Positions 11,878-23,386 of a stretch of 64,000 nt of DNA are shown here, in pieces; within the stretch, counting starts at the first letter, position 1, and each line of letters begins with the position of its first letter. The position numbers and the translations under genes were made by a program. The notes below the pieces were generated by a model. That model saw only the letters and a list, made by a program, of their open reading frames with translations, was not told the DNA's origin and did no database searches. The DNA comes from Cadophora sp. MPI-SDFR-AT-0126 (Eukaryota; Ascomycota; Leotiomycetes; Helotiales; Ploettnerulaceae): positions 310,001-374,000 of the forward strand of contig JAGMVK010000019.1 in NCBI GenBank assembly GCA_020747065.1. The letters run 5' to 3'.

Positions 11878-12816
11878 ATGCATCGATCAACCAACTCGAG
11901 GAGTAAATGGATGGACGTCCTTGGCTTCGACCAGCCTGTCGAGGAAAGTGGGTGCCGGAGTAGTCCTGGGCGTTCACCTACATATTCATCTGATGAGCCA
12001 GAGCCTGCTTATGAGCTTGTTCGTTATCCGCTACGTTCACCAACGTATATGACATACCCTCGATTTCCCAGGGACATTACATTCTTCCGCTCTCGAGGCG
12101 ACATCCTTCTCAGTCCATCCTCACCCGCCCCATCGCCAAATGACGTCAAACCCCTCCCAGCACCTCCACATCTCTTCTACATCACCATCCAGAAAGACGT
12201 TTCTTCTGAAATAAGCACAGCACGACCAGATCTCCTTCTCCATTCCGGTCCGTGCAAGGCCGCAACGGTAATCTCCTTCGCCAAATTCCATTCCGTCATT
12301 CAGGTGACAGATATTACACTCTGTCCGACGCCACCACGGTCAGCAAACGCCAACTTCTCAACCACGAATTTCTCATTCCCACGCTCACCTCCATCTCGAG
12401 AAAAGCAGCGTCTCCGTCCCAAATTCAAATTCGAGCAGCTCGCGCCCACAGGTGGTATCTTCAGCGCCGAGAGATACGAATTCTGTCACACACTGCCGTG
12501 GAATGACGTTCGCGAACGCTTCGAATGGCGACATACGTCCGGCCCATTCGTACGAAGTATCGATAGGGACAGTGGGGGATTGAAGTTGATTAGAGCCAGT
12601 ACGGGGGATGTCATTGCTGTTTATGCTGGCTTGGGACAGTCATCTAGGGCGAGTAATCCGAGTCGGGTGCTGGGCATGTTTAGGTTTTTGAGGGGGGATA
12701 GTACGGTGGGTCTTGGGGAGGAGTTTGAGGTTTTGGCGATTATGTCGATTCTTTCGCTTGTTGAGAGGGGGAGGAGGGTGGCGAAGGCGCATAAACAAGC
12801 CTTTGGGTTGAAGTGA
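11878..12816 (+). CDS. Uncharacterised fungal protein, possibly tubby-C-like
   Basis: Single exon, 312 residues. I do not recognise a named gene. The N-terminal ~100 residues are Pro/Ser-rich and probably disordered. The middle holds short beta-like strands, and the C-terminal half contains NDVRERFEWRHTSG, GGLKLIRASTGDVIAVY and GEEFEVLAIMSILSLVERGRR. Alternating strands ending in one long hydrophobic helix, together with a F-E-W-R-x-S/T-x-G motif, recall widespread uncharacterised ascomycete proteins of tubby-C-terminal-like fold. That resemblance is an impression. No membrane segment other than the C-terminal helix and no signal peptide is visible. Third positions become GT-rich near the 3' end, as expected of coding sequence with G/T-ending codons. 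Confidence 0.7.
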   Translation: MHRSTNSRSKWMDVLGFDQPVEESGCRSSPGRSPTYSSDEPEPAYELVRYPLRSPTYMTYPRFPRDITFFRSRGDILLSPSSPAPSPNDVKPLPAPPHLFYITIQKDVSSEISTARPDLLLHSGPCKAATVISFAKFHSVIQVTDITLCPTPPRSANANFSTTNFSFPRSPPSREKQRLRPKFKFEQLAPTGGIFSAERYEFCHTLPWNDVRERFEWRHTSGPFVRSIDRDSGGLKLIRASTGDVIAVYAGLGQSSRASNPSRVLGMFRFLRGDSTVGLGEEFEVLAIMSILSLVERGRRVAKAHKQAFGLK

Positions 12817-13894
12817 GTTTTGATTGATGGAGCAGGTGAAATTCCTGCGTGTACGATTTTTTCTTTTTGGAGGAAATGGTTGTACGGAGTGTAGTGTTGG
12901 CGCCGGAAAATGGATTGAAAGGCTTGGACATATTTGGAGTATCGAATAAGCTGGAAAAAGTCAACATGTTCTCGGGTCAGAAAGGCGCTTTTCTTCCGAT
13001 GTCTTGAAAATAAGCGAGTCGTCATGTTTTGAATCTAATAGCAAATCTGTCTTAAACATAGCTGCGCCCAATGTCTTGACTTTTAGTAGCTCTAATGCAA
13101 CGAAGATGCAAGGGAACTCCAGCTCTTCAAGTACAGCTCAACAAGAACATCGCACCAGCCTCTTCTAAGACCTGCTAATAATCGCACTTCCATGATTTCC
13201 GAACCTCGGATGCGATTGTAAATTGCGCTTGTTCGTGCATTTAATTAAGGTGAATGTTCCACCAGTTCTGGCAATAAGTACAACATTAGATGAGAATACA
13301 GTTTCACCCAGCTATGCGTATTTATTGATGCGTATCTGGTCTTCGCTTGACGCGATATACGAGGCTACGAACCCCTTTTAAGTTCGGCTGATGTTCGCCA
13401 GCCTTCTTGGTGGGCCTGGAACTCTTTCCGTCCAGCAAGCCCCTTGTGGCTGCCCCAGCTAGGATCGTAGTTGTGGGCATTTCTTAGATCAGCACAAGAT
13501 GATCGATGGGATAATGACAGAAGAATCTCCAAGTTCCCAGGGGAGAAACAAATTAGTCTCTTTATTTGTCGCTTTTACCCCTATTTACCGTTCTATCCCT
13601 TTTTTTATCCCTTTGACACCTTCCTCGCTTGGTCCTAGCTGGCCGCTCGCCAAGACTCTCGAGGACCACTCTTCTCGCGGCTGGAACTGCGCCGTTCAGC
13701 AGTTGAAGCCTCACTCACCAAATATTTCTGGGGTTGTTGGAATGCACCTCTACCTTTTCTCGTCCACCACCGACTTTCCCTTTGTTGCGACGAGGACATA
13801 GGACATCTGAATCATCCATCCATCAATTCTCGACCGCTGGGCCTTTTAAAGTCCTTGGGCTGTCCCCTTTTGGTTGCGCTGTCCCCTGGCAACG
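12817..13894. other. Intergenic region and 5' leader of the glycosyltransferase-like gene
   Basis: 1.08 kb. The last 350 bp are pyrimidine-rich, typical of a fungal promoter/5' UTR. No gene or repeat is supported. Confidence 0.4.
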
Positions 13895-15418
13895 ATGGTC
13901 CAGAAACCTGCCTCCGAAATGATCAACGGAGTCTTGCGCATCAAATGGTGGAAATACAGATATGTTGTGCTGGCAGCACTGGTGGTTAATGTCGTCCTCG
14001 TCAACCATTTCTTCTTTGATTCGTCGTTTACGGAGTTCATTCGACCACCTCCACCACCTGGGAGTGAAGCTGCATTGGGACAGACTCCTGCTCCTCCCCC
14101 AAATGGCGCCATACCCCCGAAACCGTCGCTGGCATCAGAATCAGCAATTGCTGAGCCTACATACTCATATACTCCTCCTGCGCCTCTGCAGGAGGTGATG
14201 GCGTTGGATAAGGTCCCGCCAACTCCACCGCAGAAGCTCAGTCTGGATGACTATGATTTCAACGGTCCATACATCGGTTGGCCACTTGCGCGGGCTTGCA
14301 ACGAGACGAAATGGCAGCCGGGGCTGGTCTTTGTCTGCGACAATAACTCTGGGGGAATAGGCAACATTCGAAATTTCATCCTCACATGCATACGATATGG
14401 TATTGAAGCTGGGGCTTCGGGCCTCATCATGCCCAGAATTCAGCGACGATCTGAGGAGAACCTGGCCAACATCTTCACGACGGGCTTCCAACCTTTCGGG
14501 TATTTCTTCGACGAGAAGCATTTCACGGACTCGATGGGCGAGTTCTGTCCGCAAATGAAGATTTACAATGACACGGATCACTTCCCGAATGCTGATAAGA
14601 AGAAACAGGCCAAGGAATTCTACCCCAAGGATCTCAATATTGATTTGGATGGATGCGATGGCCGTGGTGTAAACCGACATCTTGACCAGTTCCGAACAAA
14701 ATTCGACGCCTGGGCCGTCAAATACGAGAACCAACCTTCTGTTGAACGACCCCTAACCCTTCGATTCAAATGGGCTACATTTTTCGAATGGCCAATCATG
14801 CGTGATGGCCCCGAATTCGCAGCTACATTCGGCGATCTGCTGAGGATACGAAAGGATGTCCAAGAGCTGGCAGCATACACAATCATGGAGATGGCGAAAT
14901 TTGCCGGACAGGAAGCAGACATCACAAAGTCACCACCAAAATATCTAGGTGTCCATCTTCGCACCGAGAGTGACGCTCTAGGCTTCTGGCCCAACTTCAA
15001 GACTCAGAGCGAAGGCTACATGAAGCAAGCCGAAATTCACAAGCTGAAGCACGCCTATATTGCCTCGGGCAACGCCACAGAAGGCCACCGGTTTGGCGAG
15101 ATCGCAATGCAGAACGTCGGTCTGAACGTCACATCCAAAGTCGATCTCTTGAAAGGCGAGAAGCTCAAGCAACTCACAGACCTCAGCTGGGATCAACAAG
15201 CCCTCGTCGATTTCCTGGTTCTGTCAAAGAGCACACAGTTTACTGGCTGCTCGTTCTCGAGTTTTGCGATGAATATCGCGATTAAACGACATTTGATGAC
15301 TGATGGAATCTTCTCCCGGAAGTGGATCAGCCCTAGTGATCCGTTCAGTACGCTGGTTGGTCGATTCGAGAGTTGGTATGGTGATTGGATGTTCATGTAT
15401 GAATGCATGTGGCCTTGA
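13895..15418 (+). CDS. Type II membrane glycosyltransferase-like protein (O-fucosyltransferase-related?)
   Basis: Single exon, 507 residues from the ATG at 13895. A short basic cytoplasmic tail (WWKYR) precedes one transmembrane segment (YVVLAALVVNVVLVNHFFF, about residues 28-46), followed by a Pro-rich stem (FIRPPPPPGSE) and a large lumenal domain, the topology of Golgi glycosyltransferases. In the catalytic part, NNSGGIGNIRNFILTCIRYG and later LGVHLRTESDALGFWP plus FTGCSFSSFAMNIAI resemble the nucleotide-sugar-binding H-x-R and the S-S-F segments of the GDP-fucose O-fucosyltransferase-like superfamily. The lumenal part has sequons (NET, NNS, NDT, NAT, NVT). Acceptor and sugar donor are unknown, and assignment to the superfamily is moderately sure. 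Confidence 0.75.
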   Translation: MVQKPASEMINGVLRIKWWKYRYVVLAALVVNVVLVNHFFFDSSFTEFIRPPPPPGSEAALGQTPAPPPNGAIPPKPSLASESAIAEPTYSYTPPAPLQEVMALDKVPPTPPQKLSLDDYDFNGPYIGWPLARACNETKWQPGLVFVCDNNSGGIGNIRNFILTCIRYGIEAGASGLIMPRIQRRSEENLANIFTTGFQPFGYFFDEKHFTDSMGEFCPQMKIYNDTDHFPNADKKKQAKEFYPKDLNIDLDGCDGRGVNRHLDQFRTKFDAWAVKYENQPSVERPLTLRFKWATFFEWPIMRDGPEFAATFGDLLRIRKDVQELAAYTIMEMAKFAGQEADITKSPPKYLGVHLRTESDALGFWPNFKTQSEGYMKQAEIHKLKHAYIASGNATEGHRFGEIAMQNVGLNVTSKVDLLKGEKLKQLTDLSWDQQALVDFLVLSKSTQFTGCSFSSFAMNIAIKRHLMTDGIFSRKWISPSDPFSTLVGRFESWYGDWMFMYECMWP

Positions 15419-18400
15419 TCTCGACCGTTTTAATATGACATCTCTGGCCAGCAAAGGCTCTGCCCATCCCATGAAGGAGCTCGCTTGTGTACAACAAACA
15501 ATATTCTCGGCTCGACCTTGAACGACTCTTCATCACCACCTACATTAAACCACTTATTCTTTTCGAGCATATATAATTTCCATGTACTTCTACACTCTGG
15601 CCCTCGACACGGTTACCGGGACGTCTCCTTCATTTTCCTTCCGCATTTCCTTGAGCGAGCGAGCGGGCGGGCGGGCGGTAGAATCTTAGGGTGACTGGCA
15701 TGATGCACTTTTATGGCGTGAAGGAGTCAGCTGCGGGTTCTGGCACGCACCCACTGGCGTCTGGGATATTTTGAGAAGGACTCGGGGCAAAAGCACAGCG
15801 CTTAACAGAGTAATAAGCCCGACAGGCTCTACATTTTGGATTGGCTTAGGAGGGTTCAATGGGATGGTGGAGGATGATGAGATGGGAGGATAGGCAGTAC
15901 ATGAGGCACGTCTGAGGGAGAGGGACTACTGTATCTCGTTTATGAGAGAGACGAAGCGAGCTGGGTTCCGAGATAAGAATAGATGAATATGTAATAGATA
16001 CTATTCATTCATCCATCTCCGTGTTAATCTCTGGTCCTGTGATTATATGTTACGATAGATTGATCGGCTGGAAGGCCACGACGAAGGTCAGTAAGTCATT
16101 TAGGTCCCCCTTCCCTCCGCCCAGGTGAATCCCCACCAAATGAAGCAAACAGAAACGAGATAGAAGATGTAGAGATTCCCGTGAAATCATTTATCTTATA
16201 GCTGGCCATACCACTCGTAACCACCTATTGCAAGAGTGCAATAGATACGCAGCCAAGTGCTAAAGTGTTAGTGTCAGTATGAGTATCGATGCTAGTGTCC
16301 GTATTTGGCGTTAGTCTTATTCCAAACATTGTAAACAGACAGCACGGCTTGTGATTGCTTCGCTGTACCGGTATCGAGAAAGTAGCCTAAGTTCCGTGAA
16401 GGTTGGCACTGTCCACGACGTGATGACTGTGACTGTAGCTCCTTGAGTCTCTCTTCTTGGGTTTGTAGTTTAGTTCAAGTCTTACTCGCATCGACAGTAC
16501 TTCGGTTTGGGTTGATGAATGGGAAGTTGCTTGCTGTACTTCCTTCTCTTCTTAGCGTGAAGAATGGTTTGATCCTAGAGGAGGGGGATGTATTTCGAAG
16601 ATGATTCGTAGTGTGAAGTGTGCAGAGGTTTTGATCGGGTGGTGTACTGCCTCTTTGTTGTAAGTGCTGGTTTTTGAGAAGGCAGCTTCTGTTGTGTGGA
16701 CGGTTGTCAGGCGATGTTGTGGTTGTTATACATGGTTTCTGTGTGCCGAGATTTTGAGGGCTGAGGAATCTGTCCGCCGTCTTCATGTAAATCTGGTAGC
16801 TGGGTGTGGAGTGAAGTTGTGGAACTGTTATGGATGGGTTGGTGGATTAGGCAGAGTGAAGGAGCTGTGACGAGCTTTTTTGGCGTGGGATCTCGATTGA
16901 GGAGTCGGTGACTATGGAAGTAGAGATGGCGAAGCAAAGGGCCCTTAGATGGGCTCTCTGTTGCTTTGATTAGTGAAGAGGTACTGTTGCTGATTCGTCA
17001 GTAGAAAGTCGGCTCGGTATAGCAAAACCTGACAGTCTGTTGACTGAGAAGAGTGCAGAGAAGGAGAAGAATGAAGCTCTACGATATCGTAAAGACTTCC
17101 AGGGAGGGTATCCTCACACGCAGGCACAAGTTCTCCTGGGGGGTACGTCCTCCCCGCGCACCCCTTTCCCCGCATTGTATACAGAACTGTAACATCTCGG
17201 CTTCATTTAGCTCAACTCAGCTGGGTCAGGATCAACACCGCGGACCGAAAATGACAACATCGAAACAACGGTGAACCATAGCCAAAACCTCACATACACC
17301 GCTCTGAAGGACGCTGTGCTGTACGAGTTGCAGCCGCAGCCGCGGTGGCAGTGGCAGTGTTGATCTGTAGCAGAGGGCATTATGAGATCTTTCTATCATC
17401 GGCGAGGTAACTCCAAACCACTATTGCTGTAGACGGACACTGGTCCGGATAGAACAGCCACGAGATGAATACCGAAGAAGGCTTTATTTTAACGTTTCTT
17501 GGCTGGCTTGTTTCAATGAAGTCTTCTGGTATGGAAGATCCGTCATCTGAAACAGCCTTACACTATGCCGAGTTTATGGCTGATTTTTAATAGGTGATGA
17601 AGGATCGAAGGATCGGATGAGAGTGTGAAAAAGAAAATGCCGTGAAGAGATGAGATGGAGATGAGATTAATCATAGATGCTTGGTGATAAAGGGGTAGAG
17701 CAAGTTGGCGAAAAAAAGTAATTGAAGACAAACTAAACAAAAGAGTTTTGAGAAGTGATGAAATGCTGCAGGTAGATATCTATCCCACTTTTATATGCAT
17801 GACACAATTCTTGAACATTCCGAATGGAGAAGCAGGTCAGACTTCGGTACATACTTGCACATGCACTTGCACTTGCCTTGCGTGCTGCAGGCGGGCTGCG
17901 AATCCAATAATCCACTCATCGTGGACCGCGAAGGTGTAAAAATAGAAAGATGAAAGAGTGGTCGTTGGTCCGGCCCGTTCGTATTCAGGAAAGTCCCGAA
18001 GAAAAAGGGGTGGTACAACCGAAGCGAGGTGAAAGTGAATTTCTCGCTTGTGATATTGCGTACGAGGCTGTGCTGGCCGTGCTGCAAATATGAGACGACA
18101 AGAAAGCCTTGCGATACACCAAATGATGTCGTTTGTAATGCTGGATTGGTTACACTTGGGCATCATGGAGTAGAGCAAGGCATGAGATGGCTGTACCGGT
18201 GGAAAGGTCATGAGCATGAGGCTGGCGGTGATCATTGATTTGGCGAAGGGGGGCCTCGGATGGAATGGAGGTCGGGGATTCCAGTCGTCGTCACCACCGA
18301 AGCTTTGAACGGGATGTAATTTTGGAAAGCTTGTGATAGGAAGGTGTTGACTTCGGCGGGACAGAGCTGTTGTTGTAGTGGTGAGCTGGCTCGTATTGCG

Positions 18401-20135
18401 GAAACATGTGCAGTCATGAGTACGAGGTGCAGCAACATGATTTCTTCTTTTTCGCACCCAAGCATCCTTTCTCGGATTGCTGGAAGTCATAACTTCAACA
18501 CACAACTCGGCACATCATCCAAGTAAAAGTCTCCGCAGACCTTGACCCTCATTTTGACTTCAATAATTCCGGAACTCGAAGATCTTGGAGAAAGCTGAGG
18601 TGTGGTGCGTTTGACCAATGATCTGAGCGAAGGGCCATGCTCGACCCAGTGTTGCAAGATTCGTGATCCTCGTTGTCGTGGCCCGAACGGGTAACTGGGA
18701 GGGTGCATGCCCTGACATTGAACGGGGACTCCTAGACTTGCCTGCCACAAGATGGCTGGAAGAGGAACAGTGGTGCGGAACGGAGGCTTGTTGACTTGAA
18801 TGGACAAGACTGGACTGGAATGAACTGAGTTTTGCTTCTGGACGGTCATCGAAGATGGATTACGGCGGTACCAGGGATCAACGAGAATATCAATTGGTCC
18901 GAATCAGCCGGTAAAGTGGATTGGCTGGCGGGTTTATTTGCAGGTACGAAGTATGGTGTTGTGGGGTGACTTTGGTGCGAGGAATGATAGATATTGTGCC
19001 AAATTGAGGCATGCGAGCATAAACATGTTCGTTCGGCTGTACAGTACTCTATCTACCAAACCAGAATGCAATACCGAGGGACAGTATCATATGAGATCGT
19101 TGGAAACGATTGACAGAAGATCGCGCCAATGGATGGTAGGCGTCAAACATGTTCAGACGACAGTGCTATGCTGCTGCTGTCCTTCGATTTGTTGGGCATT
19201 TTGCCGCGAGTTCTGGCTAATTTAGTCCCTGATATCCCTGCGCTGCCCCTGTCAATCTCCAAGCCCTGCCATGCTTCAAGGTGGATCTTCGCAGCCAATA
19301 ATCGGACTGTTCCTGAGAGTAACTGTTTGGCCCTACCTTAGAATAGTTAGACAATTCAGCCAATCTCAGAATTCTTCCCATTGCAATTTCCTTGGGCCCC
19401 ACCCCGGATCCCCAGCGGACGAATCCTTTGGCTGGAAGGACAGACAGCCTTCGCTCTTTTTACTCCTGCCTGCCTGCCTGCAAAGCCAGAGACACAGACA
19501 GCCAGCGCCTTCCACGCCCCGCCGGGTCCTTCTTCTGCCTCTGCGTCTCTCTCTGCCTCTCCCTCAGCTCACGACCACCTCACCTCCACCACCACCACCA
19601 CATTCATTCCATCGTTCCACCCAACACGGTCTTTGTCATCCATCCATCGTATTCGATGTCTCTCACTCTCTTACAGTAAAGCTTCACTTCAAGTTCAACC
19701 TCAACCAAAGGCACACTCGTTACGGCCTTTTCTGTTTACATCCCCGATTCGCGTTCTCTGCTCGAGGAAAAGGAGACACAGGTCAACACGTCCACCTCAG
19801 TCAGGGATATCGTTTCAAGAAACGCAGCGAGTCCCCTCTTCGAAACAAACAAGACAGTCGATCCATCTGATCAACGCCATCATCATCATCATCATCATCA
19901 TCGACGATTAATCATCCTCATCCCATCCATCCCTCTCGTCCTTCGATACCTCAGTCCATTCGAAAGGAAACAAAGTGAAGGTTGTGCGTGGTACGACTGG
20001 ACGGAGAGAACTCACCACCACACCGCGTTCCGTCCGGGTCTTCCGACGACGAAGTCAATCGAGTCGAAACGGGACTTTCGACATACGAGCGACCTTATAT
20101 CCAACCACCGGGCCACGGCCATTCCACATTTCACA
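15419..20135. other. 4.7-kb non-coding stretch, including the leader of the WSC gene
   Basis: No gene supported. It contains a GCGG-type run near 15660, CAG/CGG-like triplets near 17335-17355, a long pyrimidine-rich stretch (about 19480-19640) and a CAT repeat at 19876-19902. Open frames of 100-220 codons occur (for example minus 18505-17837), but they are low-complexity and motif-free. The 0.7 kb next to the WSC gene has the CT-rich look of a strong fungal promoter and long 5' UTR. Confidence 0.45.
19876..19902 (+). repeat. CAT/ATC trinucleotide microsatellite
   Basis: A short run of about eight CAT units in the presumed 5' leader of the WSC gene. It is a simple repeat with no evident coding role. 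Confidence 0.7.
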
Positions 20136-21058
20136 ATGAAGTCTTTCTTCTCTGTCGCTGCCCTTACGGCCCTGTTCGCCGCCACAAATGTCATGGCTTT
20201 GGAGCGGACAGCCCAAGGCTGCTTCTCATCCTCGACGGGCTTGAAGCTCAATTCCTCAATTGAATACAACTCGAGGGGTTCATGTGGAGATGTGTGTTAC
20301 GCCCAAAACTCGGCGACATTCGCCATGACGAATAAGAACGACTGCTACTGTGGTGACGTCCTTCCGCCCGCGTCAACCAAGGTCGACGATACCAAGTGCA
20401 ACATCAATTGTCCTGGCTTCGGCTCAGAAAGCTGTGAGTATACATCATCGAACTGCGTCGGTACGTGCTAATATGTGAATAGGTGGTTCAAAGGGATATT
20501 GGAGTGTCTATGTGACTGGCATTGCAGCTGAGGTCGAAAATGCACCCGCCGCCGCGTCAGATACCGTCAAGTCTTCGACTGCATCAGCCACGTCGACTGG
20601 AAAACCATCTGTTGTCACTGTAGGCGGAGAAACTGTTGTCGTTACAGCTGGTAGTCAATCCACATCTGCTACATCATCTGGGGCATCTTCTGGTGGTAGT
20701 GGACCAAGCAAGGCTGGCATCGCTGCAGGCGTCGTTGTCGGTGTTGTTGCTATTGCAGCTATTGCTGGAGGTGCCTTCTTATTCATCCGCAACCGCAAGA
20801 GAAAGGCCATTGAGGAGGAATACAAGAGAAATGCCGCTGTGAGCAGTTTCATCGCTGGTGGTAAACCACCTTCTAGCAGTGGAGGTGCGTCCTCATTCAA
20901 CGATATGCGCCTTGACCCAGCTGTCATGGCTCAACGAAGAATGAGTGATGGTAGCATTGCAGACAACCAAGATTACTCCAGAAGAATCCTCAAGGTATGA
21001 CGACTGGCCACCAGGAAAAAGGTTTCAACTAATACTTCTTCAGGTTACCAACGCTTGA
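20136..21058 (+). CDS. WSC-domain cell wall integrity sensor (Wsc1/Slg1-like)
   Basis: Three exons, 20136-20433, 20483-20994 and 21044-21058 (49-bp introns), giving 274 residues. Order: signal peptide (KSFFSVAALTALFAATNVMA); WSC domain (about 25-110) with the expected Cys pattern, including QGCFSSS, GDVCYAQN, DCYCGD, CNINCPG and CGGSKGYWSVY, the last restored by splicing intron 1; a Ser/Thr-rich stem (about 125-185), normally O-mannosylated; one membrane helix (AGIAAGVVVGVVAIAAIAGG); a basic stop-transfer RNRKRK; and a short cytoplasmic tail. The third exon adds only VTNA, completing the YSRRILKV-x-N ending common in these sensors. In yeast such proteins signal wall stress through Rho1 and Pkc1. 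Confidence 0.93.
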
Positions 21059-22462
21059 GCACCATGTGACGACAACGAGTTCCTATGTCATTTAGCATCC
21101 CCTCTGTCACAAACGGCGTTATACGGTTTCTGGTCTCCCGACCCCTGGTCTGTTTTCGGCTTTGCTTCGCCACTATGTACAGGCCGCTGGTGTTTTTTTG
21201 TCTATAGGTGTGGCGTAGAACGAGGAATATGTCCTATATCCCTTCCCCAAGGATTTCCGTTTTTCGATTTCGTCTTCTTGTCCTCGACATCCGATCGAAA
21301 TTCACGATTACAGCAACGTACAAACAAACGTTCATACAAACACGTTTTGTCACACCAAATTCCTGTCCTTATCGTCAAAATTTTGTTCGCTTTCTTCCAT
21401 CGAATTTTCAGCCTCCACCTACCCGCCCTCTTCTCTTGAATGATGGATGGAAAGCCCACAGCTTCCTCATCATCGCTCTCGTCACCAAATCAACAACCTT
21501 TATCTCCGAAAACGATCCTCGGGACCTTTCTGTCGATGGCCGGAATTGGATTGGGATTATACCACCCTTTTCACTCCGACTAGAATTGATGGAGATTTCG
21601 TGTACTGGTTCTCTTGACTTGTCTCGCCTCTGTTGGATACAGATCTCGGGATGAATGAATTGGGGTATCTATCTACCTATCGAGGATCGTGTGTGAAAGT
21701 ATTATAGACCTGATATAATGAACGACATTCAAAACTAGCTCTTGTTCTCGTCGTTCCGTTTGATGTTATTTCCCTATGGGTTTGATGATATCTCGCATTC
21801 GCTTATGTAGTCTAGCTCCTCCCCCGCTCGTGTCTTCAGTGTATGTTTTCACTCACTCGATCAACGACATCTTTATTCTTCTCTAGCACGATCGTCATGC
21901 TCAACCATAAGATAGTAAGATAGCTTTCGAATGCCCTTGACCTTAATTTCAAAGATGGTCTTCTTCATCCACCAGCGATCATGGAAAGCTACATTTATTC
22001 ACATAGCCCCACTTGGAAAGGTAAATATCTCCTTTCGCTCCCTCATCCATCAATCAATAGACATACATACAGTACAGTCAGTAAGTACATGCCAACCTCG
22101 GCTACGCCAACACAGACAGAGACAGCTAGCTAGCTAGCTAGATGAGGATATGTTGTATCAGTATATCAGGCGTTAGGCTCTGAAGCCATGGATCGAGCGA
22201 GAGAGCTATTATTGTATGGTTTTAATAAGAGTTCTTCTCTGGGAAATTTTTTAGTTGGTCAGTCGATACCAGCCAGGCCTATCTGTCTGACCATCACTCG
22301 ATCTGCTCCCCACTAATCCGATCCTGTTATCACATTGTCATACTATTGCTTCTTTTCTTGCTACTAGTCCTACTATGTCCTGTGTTCTCTACTACTACTC
22401 GCCGTAGAGAGCGCTTTAGGTGTAGATCTAGATGTAGATCTTGCTGAAGGAGGAAGGGGGAA

Positions 22463-22779
22463 GGTGGAGAGGAGGAGAGGAGGAGAGGAGGAGAGGAGGA
22501 GAGGAGGAGAGGAGGAGAGGAGGAGAGGAGGAGAGGAGGAGAGGAGGAGAGGAGGAGAGGAGGAGAGGAGGAGAGGAGGAGAGGAGGAGAGGAGGAGAGG
22601 AGGAGAGGAGGAGAGGAGGAGAGGAGGAGAGGAGGAGAGGAGGAGAGGAGGAGAGGAGGAGAGGAGGAGAGGAGGAGAGGAGGAGAGGAGGAGAGGAGGA
22701 GAGGAGGAGAGGAGGAGAGGAGGAGAGGAGGAGAGGAGGAGAGGAGGAGAGGAGGAGAGGAGGAGAGGAGGAGAGGAGG
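22463..22779 (+). repeat. Perfect 8-bp polypurine tandem array (GGAGGAGA)n
   Basis: After one variant unit (GGTGGAGA at 22463), GGAGGAGA repeats without visible interruption from 22471 to 22779, about 38.6 copies. One strand is purely A/G and the other purely C/T with mirror symmetry, the composition known to favour triplex (H-DNA) and, with clustered GG, G-quadruplex structures. Because 8 is not a multiple of 3 and the unit lacks stops, several frames stay open with an 8-residue Glu/Arg/Gly or Ser/Pro/Leu period. These should not be called proteins. Confidence 0.95.
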
Positions 22780-22787
22780 TGGAGGGG

Positions 22788-23010
22788 AAGGAGGAATGAC
22801 AGGGTGGGGAAGGGAAGATAAGAGAAGTGAAGAGGAGTGGATGTAATATACGTAGGGTGTATGAAAAGGAAGAAGTTATGAGATAGTAGAAGGATGAGGA
22901 AGGAGGAATGATGGGGTAGGGAAGAACTGAGAAGAGAAGAGAAAAGGAGTGGAAATGCAACTTATAGTGTATGTGAAAAGGAAGAAGATATGATATAGTA
23001 GAAGAATGAG
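22788..23010 (+). repeat. Diverged tandem duplication, two copies of about 111 bp
   Basis: Copy A (about 22788-22898) and copy B (about 22899-23010) both run GGAGGAATGA, then GGGGAAGG/AGGGAAGA, GAGGAGTGGA/AAGGAGTGGA, TGTATG, AAAAGGAAGAAG, then ATAGTAGAAG and ATGAG in the same order. Similarity is interrupted by scattered substitutions. It directly follows the 8-bp array. Confidence 0.7.
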
Positions 23011-23386
23011 AGAGGGCAATGGATGAACGATAGGAAGCATGAGTATTTTCTAGTGGGAATTTGATGTTCAATCGTCTATTCTTCTGGGTATATACATGTT
23101 CTCTTCGAAGAAGTAAGGGGCCAAGTTGAGCCTCGGGAAATAATCTTGGGCCCGGGCACGCAGCAGGTCCAGCGAGTTTCTGCAATGTCTCTGCAATGGC
23201 TATGCCGCCTGGCGCCATTGCGCTGGGGGAGCGGGCATGAGGCGATATCTCGTGCGAGCTAGGATCTGCTTCGTGTAGTGGATGTGCATAGTCCTAGCAG
23301 TCGAGTCGCTTGGAAGCCAACAGGATATTCGGCTCGGTGCTGAAGAAGGGGGCTGGAAGTATCTGAAGCATATCACCTCAGAATCT

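Larger units (their letters stand above)
21059..23386. other. 2.3-kb intergenic region with microsatellite and polypurine DNA
   Basis: It contains the WSC 3' UTR, a GCTA repeat near 22123-22142, a perfect 8-bp array at 22463-22779 and a diverged tandem duplication behind it. Open frames through the array in several phases are consequences of its composition, not genes. Confidence 0.6.

Noticed and set aside
17837..18505. Minus-strand open frame of 222 codons
   Set aside because: Composition is low-complexity with no motif, no signal peptide and no exon continuation; it overlaps other equally open frames in a long non-coding region.
19271..19911. Overlapping plus-strand open frames of 176-199 codons before the WSC gene
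   Set aside because: CT-rich leader sequence; three frames are open at once and encode Ser/Pro/His-rich strings without motifs.
22373..23218. Long open frames through the octamer array (Ser/Pro/Leu on minus, Glu/Arg/Gly on plus)
   Set aside because: An 8-bp unit without stops keeps several frames open on both strands; the period of 8 residues is a direct result. There is no non-repeat domain.
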